A DNA stretch of 64,000 bases from Plasmodiophora brassicae. Taxonomy: Eukaryota; Endomyxa: Phytomyxea; Phytomyxea; Plasmodiophorida. The stretch spans positions 806,001 to 870,000 of the forward strand of contig CP145417.1 of NCBI GenBank assembly GCA_036867785.1. The letters are read 5' to 3'. Below are positions 42,143 through 50,539 of this stretch, piece after piece. The first letter of the stretch is position 1. Each line of letters starts with the position of its first letter. The notes below the pieces were generated by a model. That model ran no database searches. It was not told the origin of the DNA and saw only the letters and a list, made by a program, of their open reading frames with translations. Both the position numbers and the translations under genes were made by a program.

Positions 42143-43306
42143 TTATTGATCCTCATGGTCTACATCACTCTGATTGGGAGCCCTCTGCAGCCTGTTCAGA
42201 TTATCAGGAAGTTCCTCGGGATGAAGACTAGCCCTAAGCGCCTCAGCAACTCGTCGATGTCGGCGCACGGTGTCGCGCATCTGCCGCATCTGGCACCCAA
42301 CGCTGTCGCGAAACGCCTCGATCTGGCGATGGATAAAGTCCTGAAACTCTTGCAAGTGATCGTCCATCGTGTCCAGAATCGCTAGCGTTGTGGAATTGTC
42401 TTCCCGGAGGGTCGTGAGCAACGGTCCATTTTGTAGTGGCGAGTGCTCGAAGAGGTGGACGATTTCGTATGGAGGCGGATCCTCGATCAAAGCAGCTCGA
42501 CGTGTGACCGGCTCGCGCGCGATGCGACTGGCCCAAATCCGCCAGTTGGCTGACTGGGATTGATATACCGTTCCCCAGTGATCCTTCAGTTGGCGTTCGA
42601 TCGCTCTCACTTGTTCATCGGCAGCGGCGCGAGCACGGTCCAACTGCGGAGCCGAGAACACAGACGCTTGAAACTTCTTGAAGTCCGATGCGTTTCGCAG
42701 CTCTTTCCCGTACTGATAAATGAATAGACTCGGGACGTCCTTACTCCAGCGGTTAAGCGTGTCCTTGGTTATGCCTGTATGCCAAGAACAACATTCAGTG
42801 ACTAACTTCAATTTGAACGTTAGCACAACAGTTGGGGTACGCATTGGATCTCGGTGATCCTCGCCATGTGGACGGTGGAAGGCGTAGAAGTGATTGTTGT
42901 GTTTGATGGCAACAAACTGGTCCAGTGACGTTAACGTTACGGTCTCCTTAGCAAGTATATACGTCGAGTCGTCGTCAGATGACTTGCGAGCCAGGCCGTC
43001 TACGTTTTCTTGAACGAGACCAAGTACGGCGTCTGTAAAGTCGCCAACGGTGGCCACTTCGACGTCGAATTGGCCTAGAACGTGATACAACGTGTTCCGC
43101 GGCTGTATGCTTACATACGGTTTCACAATCACGTCAAGTGTGACATGAACACGATCATCTCCTTCGAGGATCTCATTGGCGGTTGATCCACTATCCCCAG
43201 GTCCAGACGACGCCATCGTTGGTCGAACAGCTGGCAACCTGAGCGCGCTGATCGCAGGCTGACGTACGGAGTTTGGTGATGATCCGGAGCGATCCTGACC
43301 AGTCAT
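42143..43306 (-). CDS. Unknown 387-residue protein convergent with the transposase
   Basis: The first true ATG is at 43306. It has a Ser/Pro-rich start, a beta-rich middle (VHVTLDVIVKPYVSIQ, then YILAKETVTLTSLDQFVAI), a region with VTECCSWHTGITKDTLNRW that could pair Cys/His, and a long helical C-terminus with LDTMDDHLQEFQDFIHRQIE and an Arg-rich RQMRDTVRRHRRVAEALRAS. No family recognised. Its stop and the transposase stop are two bases apart and convergent, so the two probably form a single two-gene element, the second being an accessory DNA-binding or regulatory protein. Confidence 0.5.
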   Translation of the reverse strand: MTGQDRSGSSPNSVRQPAISALRLPAVRPTMASSGPGDSGSTANEILEGDDRVHVTLDVIVKPYVSIQPRNTLYHVLGQFDVEVATVGDFTDAVLGLVQENVDGLARKSSDDDSTYILAKETVTLTSLDQFVAIKHNNHFYAFHRPHGEDHRDPMRTPTVVLTFKLKLVTECCSWHTGITKDTLNRWSKDVPSLFIYQYGKELRNASDFKKFQASVFSAPQLDRARAAADEQVRAIERQLKDHWGTVYQSQSANWRIWASRIAREPVTRRAALIEDPPPYEIVHLFEHSPLQNGPLLTTLREDNSTTLAILDTMDDHLQEFQDFIHRQIEAFRDSVGCQMRQMRDTVRRHRRVAEALRASLHPEELPDNLNRLQRAPNQSDVDHEDQ

Positions 43307-43522
43307 CACCAAAAAATGCCGTCGCGATACTTGGATCCACGGCTGTCAACTGACGCAGAAAATTTCATTTTGGATGAAAACGACCAATATTATTGCGACC
43401 GATTAGTTTCCCATTCTGAGATGCTCATGATTCGACCACATCGATGACATGTGCGGAAGACGATCGCCGTTAGGGTCCAGGAGACACTCGCTACATTTGT
43501 ATTCTAGAAAAGCAAAAGGAAT

Positions 43523-43606
43523 GCGTTCGGCAGGATTCGAACCTGCGCCCCCCGAAGAAGACTAGAACCTGAATCTAGCGCCTTGGACCAACTCGGCCAC
43601 GAACGC
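43523..43606 (-). tRNA. tRNA-Leu (anticodon CAG)
   Basis: On minus: acceptor GCGTTCG pairs with CGAACGC, the D arm has GGCCGAGTTGGTCC, the anticodon stem CTAGA/TCTAG encloses TTCAGGT giving anticodon CAG, a long class-II variable arm (CTTCTTCGG) follows, and the T arm is GCAGG-TTCGAAT-CCTGC. At 84 nt it is typical of tRNA-Leu and has no intron. Confidence 0.95.
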
Positions 43607-43813
43607 GCGGTTGTTCTGCAAGCGATCGGCGATGACTGATGCCTCATAAGCCATACCAGTCCTGGCTCTAAATCAGTCGAGCGCATGGACAGGGTTGATG
43701 GGATCCGAACCCATTAGAACATTACAGTAGTTTGCTCAGCTGAAGAGAATGGTCAATGGGGCCGCCTTCAGTTTAATGTCGTCGGATGCAAGTCAGGCCA
43801 GACGCACGATCAT

Positions 43814-44821
43814 CTAATCGTCATCGCCGCTCATGACGGGATCGTCATTTCTGGCAGCCAGCAACAGCTCTTCAGCGTCGCGACGTCCCAGGGCCCAGTC
43901 CAGCGGTGCCCGGTCATGTACGTCCTTCACCCAAATAAGGACCCCTTCGACCTTCAGCAGTACGCGGATGACATCGGCCTGTCCGTCAGCAGCAGCATAG
44001 TGCAGAGGCGTCATTCCTTCCTTGTCACGAGCGTTGACGTTGATTCCGCTGACATTTAACAGCAACTCGACGATTTCGACATCTCCAGCCGATGCGGCTG
44101 CGTGCAGAGCCGTCATCCCGTCTTCGTCCTTAGCGTTAACCATCTTGGACACGTGCACCAGCAATGCTACAACGTCGACGTGTCCGCGCGACGCTGCTAT
44201 GAGCAAGGGCGTCGTTCCCGTGTAGTCGCATGCGTCGACGTTGATTCCGTTTGCCCTTATCAGTAGTGTTACGACGTCGACATGACCTTCGCTGGCGGCT
44301 GCTAGTAGTGGCGTCTTGCCGAGCTTGTCCTGTGCATTGACGTCGACCCCAGGGTCACTGAGAAGCAGAGCGACAATTTCAACGTGCCCACGTTCAGCGG
44401 CAACGCGCAAGGGCGTCATGCCATCTTCGACGTCGGGTATACGGACGTTAATTCCTGGACAGTTCAACAGCATCTCGGCAACCAGAGTCTGGTTTTCTCT
44501 TGCGGCCCAGTTCAATACGTTCCCAAGAGAATCCCATGGTTGGTCGTTGATAGCAGTGAGATCGCCGGTACCGCCAGCCCGCAGGTTGTTAAGGACTTGA
44601 TTGACAATTGCTTTCTGTGGATTGGTGCCGGCAGAACGGTAAAGGCGAGCGATACCAGGGGCGTGCAATAGGTGGCCCATGGCAGATGAGGCGCTGGCAA
44701 TGCGGTTATTCGAGCGGCGACTTGGTCTACCGGCGCCATCGGTAACGCCGTACAGAAACACGATTACAACGAAGGCCGTCGTTGCAACACGAAAGCTCGT
44801 CGGGGTGCCCATCAGATGCAT
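43814..44821 (-). CDS. Secreted or membrane-anchored ankyrin-repeat protein
   Basis: The frame extends further upstream, but the ATGs at 44821 or 44812 begin MGTPTSFRVATTAFVVIVFLYG, a signal peptide or signal anchor, so I choose that start (~335 residues). Then come six ankyrin repeats in good consensus: GMTPLRVAAERGHVEIVALL, GKTPLLAAASEGHVDVVTLL, GTTPLLIAASRGHVDVVALL, GMTALHAAASAGDVEIVELL, GMTPLHYAAADGQADVIRVL and a degenerate last one. The tail is acidic. It is only distantly related to the tandem pair at 11-16 kb. A signal sequence on an ankyrin protein is unusual and suggests export or ER anchoring. No intron needed. Confidence 0.75.
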   Translation of the reverse strand: MHLMGTPTSFRVATTAFVVIVFLYGVTDGAGRPSRRSNNRIASASSAMGHLLHAPGIARLYRSAGTNPQKAIVNQVLNNLRAGGTGDLTAINDQPWDSLGNVLNWAARENQTLVAEMLLNCPGINVRIPDVEDGMTPLRVAAERGHVEIVALLLSDPGVDVNAQDKLGKTPLLAAASEGHVDVVTLLIRANGINVDACDYTGTTPLLIAASRGHVDVVALLVHVSKMVNAKDEDGMTALHAAASAGDVEIVELLLNVSGINVNARDKEGMTPLHYAAADGQADVIRVLLKVEGVLIWVKDVHDRAPLDWALGRRDAEELLLAARNDDPVMSGDDD

Positions 44822-46428
44822 CTCTGTATCGGACGTTCCTCTTGTCTGAACGCTGCTCAGCTCGTCGTTTCCGTCAGATACTACAATGCAATCCTGGAAG
44901 ACAAACCGCGCCGGAAAATCTGACGCGCAGTCGCGGAGTTTCCACTGCGAGCACAACAGATGGCCAGTATTTCGTTGCACAACAGTTATCGTTCCTTCCA
45001 AAGTAATCGTGGATGTTTCAGAATCAATTCCTTGTGCAACACAATATTCAGATTGACATTGAGCAATCTCGGAAACGGTATAGGCCAGACAAACTCGTGA
45101 CCTGGTGCGGTCGACACAGGCAGCATATCGGCTACAGCGGGGCTATGTACAATTCTGCGGAGGAGCGACAAATCGGCTACATCAGAGCATCCCCAACCCG
45201 TAGCTATTTCCCTAGCTATAGTCAAAATTTAGCTAGAAAACAGCCCCACCCGGGCTAGCTATCGCTATATTTTCCGGGTTGACCGACAATTAACGCCAAC
45301 TCGAGACTGTTGTGATCCAGTTTGTCGACCTCGTCTGAATCTCCAAACGTAAATCGACTTCCGGTCTGGGTGCGGAACAATCGGCATATCCAGCCCTGAC
45401 AAAGTGCTGGGTAAATAACCCAATGACGACAATAACCTGGTGCTGTTCTCCTACCGGTTCCTCGCTGTCGCCGACATCACTTGGAACGCTTGTACGATGT
45501 TACGCGCAAATCAGATTGTCGCTGATAACGCGCGTTTCACGTAGTGCATCCATCGCTCCACGAAAGCAGTTCCAGGCACTCTGCCTGGCACAAGCCGTCA
45601 ACACAATGAGAGCACTCGTATGTAGTATTTTCCTACTGAAATGGTTTTCATGGTCGCTGGTCCGCATCCCAGCGAGCGCGGCACGAAATTTCAGAGCGAT
45701 ATTGTCAAGGGCATACATATATAACAGGGGTGGCAAACGTTGAATAGCCCTTGTGAGGAAAAGGCTGCCACTTTAGCCAGTTCCATATAATCATATCCCT
45801 GAGATGACGTCAGAAAACTGGCAGACGCGCTCAAGCAGCGATGAGTACCTCTGGACGTGGAGAAGACGCGTCCACTTTGGGAACCTATCGGACGCGTCCC
45901 CGAAGGAACCGCAAACTTGATGCCAATGTTGTGGTCCACGCCTTGTAACCTGAAGAATGGATATTCAAATTCTTACAATCTGAAGAGGGATAAAGCATAT
46001 CAAACCGGTGAAAAAGATGCTTCAGAACACTCGGCATGGCATTCACCAGCATCGGGCGGAAGGGCTTCCCCGACATCAAGATCGACAGTGGACAGGTTGC
46101 ATTCAGCGTCATGCGTACGGTAACATGCATCTTAACGGCCTCTGCTGATGCATGGTCGGAGCCATACGACTTATCAGAAACAGATGAATCGGAATCCTCA
46201 TGCGTATGATCGACGACAGAAGAGCTGACGATGATGGGCATTGGAGACGATGGACGAGTGCTGTTCGATGGTGGAATCTGACTATAAGACGAACTGGCCG
46301 CATCAGTGCGTGCAGCCTTCCTGGCACGAAGAAGACGAGGCAGCGAGGCGACACACGGTGCGGCAAGTGAGAGGAAGCCGCCGAAACAGGCGAACCGCGT
46401 ACACTACGCGTATCAGTGGCAGACCGCA
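44822..46428. other. Unresolved stretch between ankyrin gene and Mutator-like element
   Basis: Frames at 45423-45743 (plus) and 45885-46241 (minus, Ser/Asp-rich start then SILMSGKPFRPMLVNAMP) are open but without domain or splice support. 45190-45270 is AT-rich with several TAGCTA motifs. Probably decayed mobile DNA; I cannot assign it. Confidence 0.35.
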
Positions 46429-46438
46429 CGCGTAGACG

Positions 46439-46620
46439 GGAAATTGTTTCTCTTCCCGCGGGATGACACCCCCGATTGATCCCGCGGGACGAAAAGGACG
46501 TACTTTTTCATCCCGCGGGATCACATCCCGCGGGATGAAACGTCATATTGATCCCGCGGGGCGAAGCGGCATTTCCCGCGGGACGAATCTATAGGTTCAT
46601 CCCGCGGACGAAAAGCCAGC
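46439..46620 (+). repeat. Left terminal inverted repeat of the Mutator-like element
   Basis: Contains TCCCGCGGGA or one-base variants at 46454, 46480, 46511, 46526, 46552, 46574 and 46600, spaced 13-31 bp. Shares AATTGTTTCTC, the CACCCCCGATTGAT block and GACGAATCTATAGGTTCAT with the right end in inverted order. The outermost ~24 bp present at the right end are absent here. Confidence 0.85.
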
Positions 46621-47448
46621 GTGTCGTGCTCAGGAAGGAGTAGTTGGTGCGTCGGGTACAGGACGGAGCCAGTCTCACTCGACGGTCAGCTGTTTGACCT
46701 AGCGGGCTCATTCTTTCCGTCAGGAACAATAGACTTAACAATTACGCCAGAACAAATGCAACCGCCAGCCGCGGGTGGAGGATGGAGCCGGTCTCCCGGT
46801 CTCGCTCGACGGGCAGCTGTTTGTCAACGGCGACTAACGCAGATCTTCACTGGTGCTCATTCGCTATATCATGAACAATAAACTTTAAGGCGGTGTTGCA
46901 ACTTTACTATTTGTTATCGAGGTAGAAATCGGCGTGCAAAAACCAGTACATCCAGCGCAACCTCATGACGTCCATGCACGACGACTTGAACGTTACCGGA
47001 AGGCTTCTGGCAAGAGCTTCCGCCATTGTCAAAACAAGCATGCCGCAATTGCAATCGTCCAATTGGCGCGGTCCCGCCAAGACTCTCGTCTCGAAAGGCT
47101 TGGCAGGAAACGCCGAAGTCGCCCAGGGCATGATGGCATTGGTCGCGATGGATCGCAGACGAGCGGTGTAGGTTGGATCGCAAAGACTGTCGTACAGGTA
47201 CACCAGCCCCAAGGCAGCGTCGACGACGACCAGACACCAATGCACATTGAAGAACTAGGTACCATGAAACCAGCAGTGAGCAAAACCCGTAAGTCAACAG
47301 CAGAATGGATTGGACTTACGTTGACTGGACAAAGGAACATCGTTGCGCTCGAGTCACATTCGGCGATGACTCCCCACCTGCCGTGGTCGTTCATCTCGAC
47401 TTTGCACGGCGCCACGTGCGTGCTGTCCTTTGAAATCAGAGTCATTGC

Positions 47449-47656
47449 TGTGGAGAACTACCTGACAACGCTGGTGCACGACAGTGTGCGATGACTACCG
47501 ATCACGCGGTGTATCGAGTAGACATGAGAATGCTGACTGAGGACCAGGGCGCGGCTGGTGAAGGCCTTGGTCTCGGAACGTGGCTTGGTGCCGGAAGGTG
47601 GCTAGATGCCGGAAGGTGAGTGGCGTGAGTCATTGTGGTGGAGATGACTCATGACA
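47449..47656 (+). repeat. TRIM left LTR, 208 bp
   Basis: TG...CA termini. Identical to the right LTR by eye, implying very recent insertion. Confidence 0.9.
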
Positions 47657-48014
47657 TCATCCCCCGCCAAAAAGGGATGTGGGGGTGGAAGGTGCGCGTG
47701 ATGAGCGGCTTGATGAGGTTGCGGGTCAAGTGAATCTTGATGGTGCGCGTGATGTGCGGCTTGATGTGATTGGGCTGGCTCGCAACTTGAGAACTGTGCG
47801 ATCTGGCTGGAGACGCGGCTCATATTTGTTTCGGACTCGCAGAATCTGTGACAGGATGGCAGTCGATAATGTCGTTACCGTGGGCGATGCCGATGACGTT
47901 GCCATATACGCTGGGACGTTCAGTGCCGGAGTGGCACATTCCTGGGCTGAGACTGATTGATGCGGATGATGAGGGTGGCGAGGAGCCGGTTGAAGTCGTT
48001 GAGTGGAGGTCGAT

Positions 48015-48305
48015 GAGACCGATTGATGCAGATGATGAGGGTGGCGTGGAGCCGGTAGGACCGTCGGTGATGTCGTTACCATGGACGATGGCGATATCGT
48101 TGCCATATACGTTGGGATGTTCAGCGCCGGAGACGGCTGAGACCAATTGATGCGGATGATGAGGGTGGCGTGGAGCCGGTAGGACCGTCGGTGATGTCGT
48201 TACCGAGGACGATGGCGATGTCGTTGCCATATACGTTGGGATGTTCAGCGCCGGAGACGGCTGAGACCGATTGATGCGGATGATGAGGGTGGCGCGGAGC
48301 CGGTA
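48015..48305 (+). repeat. 124-bp tandem repeat inside the TRIM
   Basis: Units start at 48015, 48139 and 48263 with GAGACC followed by GATTGATGCRGATGATGAGG. The first two are full 124-bp units with few differences and the third is partial. A diverged partial unit sits 66 bp upstream (47949). No coding role is evident. Confidence 0.8.
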
Positions 48306-48847
48306 ATGCCGCTGGAGAAGACTTTGAAGAAAACTCTACCCAGGGCAGGAGGGTCGTAAGAGGCGCCGTTGACTAGGGATCGTGAACGACGTGCATGCAG
48401 ATGTGGCTGACGGAAGATCTGCGCTTGTAGACAGTTGCGCCTGGAAGTTGAGCAATAGAACTCGTGGAACCTCGGGAGATTCGCGGGCAGAGGTACCCAG
48501 TACGGTGAATGCGGAACGGGGGCGACGGCTGGAATGGTGCCGGTTGTTGTGCCGGAAGAGCGACTTCCATGTGGATGAAAGTCTCCCCGATGATGTCGGG
48601 TACCGGCCGGTGGATTTGCGTCCGGCGCGGATGGTACGGTTCTGAACCGGGGGTCGTGTTGATGACGGCGCTTGACGATATCCTGCATGGAGTCAGCGGG
48701 CGCATGCGGGTATCTAGCGTGTCGTGCATCGCGCTGTTGCTTGTTGGAGAGGCCGTGCTTGTCGGACCTCAATGATCGCGCGGAAGAGGATATGGTTAGG
48801 AGCCCTTTTCTCCACCTTCGTGTCGGTTGGTTCATCGCAAAAAAAAA

Positions 48848-49055
48848 TGTGGAGAACTACCTGACAACGCTGGTGCACGACAGTGTGCGATGACTACCGA
48901 TCACGCGGTGTATCGAGTAGACATGAGAATGCTGACTGAGGACCAGGGCGCGGCTGGTGAAGGCCTTGGTCTCGGAACGTGGCTTGGTGCCGGAAGGTGG
49001 CTAGATGCCGGAAGGTGAGTGGCGTGAGTCATTGTGGTGGAGATGACTCATGACA
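48848..49055 (+). repeat. TRIM right LTR, 208 bp
   Basis: Same 208-bp sequence as 47449-47656, preceded by an A9 run and followed directly by the target duplication ATTGC. Confidence 0.9.
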
Positions 49056-49333
49056 ATTGCCTCGTGAACGACGGACGAGTTAAGCCACGATCTGTGAGCC
49101 AGGTGGAAGATCAGGTCGTGGAATGACAGCTTGATGACTTTTGAGACGTCCGAAACGCTCATCGGAGAGCGAAGTTCGTACAGGACAAATTGCGCCATTC
49201 CCTCGGCATCCAAGCCATCGAGTGGAATGGGCGGCTGGCGACGCCTCTTCTCCCGACCCTCGAACGTCAAAAGCCAATCCAAGACCTGGCGTACACGTGG
49301 CCGCATCATAACGGCTTCGTGCAGTCGCGTCAT

Positions 49334-50539
49334 TATGACTACAAGTTTACTGAAACATATAACAAGTCAATGTGCAAGTCCAGATGGAAGAGGCAAACCA
49401 CTTACTAGCTCAGAGCAGCATCGCAGCACCCGGGAAACATTATACCAGGGTCTCTATCTTCGCCGGTCCCAAGTTCAGTCGACATACGATCCCACTCCCT
49501 ATCCACAAGTGGATCTACGACTGGGGGACACTCAATCAGGGAGTCGGCAAATAGGAGATCGTCCAGCGGCATCAACGCAGCGAAGTCCTATGGGATGACG
49601 TCAGAGAGGGCCAACAGCACACGCGGCAGCATAGCCCACTGCTTGTGCCGGTAACCCGGCTACATCAAGAAAGCATGGCTGTGACCCAGACTTCACCAAA
49701 ACGGGTGGAATCTGGGTCACGTCGTCTTCAAAGTCAATTAACTTTGAATGCTGAATCCTACTGTAGGCTTGTACACTCGACAAGTGACCATCGGGGTTAT
49801 GATCCGGCAAACGTGGAACGGAATCCACCATAAAACTGTGTAGCTGCATCATCGCAGCCAGCGGCTCCCTAACCGACACACGTTACATAGGCATGTTGCA
49901 GCCAGGATGAATACCGAACCTTGCATAGTATAGGGGCACCCCTGACAAACGAACGGCGGACACGTGATCATCGGCAGTAGAAGAGGATTTCGAAAACGCT
50001 TTGAGACACCGTCCAACCAGAGCCAGGGGGAATATTACGTCCGAATCATGCGCAATCTGTGCATGTCCTTCAGGGAGACATTCAAGGTACACTCGCTTCT
50101 TGGCCCAGGATTCATCGATCTGTGAAACAGTCAAAATTAAGCTTCAGATGGAGCTGGCAGCAGGATCTTAAATAGCGTATCCTACGTGACGGCGGCAGGT
50201 CTGCAAACACTCCTGGATCCCCAGATAGCTTCGAGCGCTGACGGCAGCGTCAGTGCCAGCAACAGCCAGTTACGACGCAGCAGCTGGTACCTCATTATTT
50301 GTGTAGCGTACCAGATGACAGAAAACACAGACTCTAGCGGCCGGGTGACTGATCAGACATGTGTAAACAGCCCATCAACGATGTACTAACCATGGTCGTG
50401 CTGGCGATGAAGAACGTGATCTCCGCGTGGCGAACTTTCGGTTTCAGCCAATGCACCATCGTTGTTGGACACATCCTCCTCCGCTCCGTGATCTGTATTC
50501 AGGTCGCGTCAACAGGCAGGGGGAACGTTAACCACGAAG
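49334..50539 (-). other. MULE interior, unresolved exons
   Basis: Open minus-strand frames at 49601-49879 and 49883-50134 (the latter with WAKKRVYLECLPEGHAQI) probably belong to the N-terminal part of the peptidase gene or the C-terminal part of the transposase gene. I could not establish their splicing. Confidence 0.4.

Larger units (their letters stand above)
47449..49055 (+). mobile_element. TRIM (terminal-repeat retrotransposon in miniature), 1.6 kb
   Basis: Two 208-bp direct repeats (47449-47656 and 48848-49055), reading the same base for base, start TGTGG and end TGACA. They are flanked by a 5-bp target duplication ATTGC (47444-47448 and 49056-49060). A nine-A run lies just before the right LTR and may serve as the polypurine tract, giving plus orientation. 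The 1.2-kb interior has no convincing coding sequence, only repeats. Inserted in the coding sequence of the C48 peptidase of the host MULE. Confidence 0.9.
46907..49333 (-). pseudogene. Ulp1-like C48 cysteine peptidase gene of the MULE, interrupted by a TRIM
   Basis: Coding parts on minus: from about 49333 to 49061 (VRQVLDWLLTFEGREKRR, later HLAHRSWLNSSVVHEA), interrupted by the TRIM (47449-49055), then 47443-47323 (starting MTLISKDSTHV, ending MFLCPVN), a 65-bp GT-AG intron, and 47257-46907 (FFNVHWCLVVVDAALG). Catalytic landmarks of the C48 family are present: His in NVHWCLVVV, Asp in YLYDSLCD, Gln in PRQLDD and Cys in CNCGM. If one copy of the ATTGC duplication and the TRIM are ignored, the reading frame is continuous, so the gene was intact before insertion. 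Family knowledge: Ulp1-type peptidases accompany many MULEs in plants and oomycetes; their role in transposition is unclear. Confidence 0.8.

Noticed and set aside
43681-43760. A possible second tRNA on minus (T-arm-like GGGTTCGGATCCC followed by CATCAACCC).
   Set aside because: No matching 5' acceptor strand, D arm or anticodon arm can be drawn. At most it is a tRNA remnant beside the genuine tRNA-Leu.
45885-46241. A Ser/Asp-rich ORF next to the MULE as an effector-like gene.
   Set aside because: No signal peptide, no recognised motif, and short; could equally be decayed transposon sequence.
47449-49055. The 208-bp repeats as a simple tandem duplication or a large intron of the peptidase gene.
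   Set aside because: TG/CA ends, the exact ATTGC target duplication and the continuous peptidase frame without the insert fit a retrotransposon much better.
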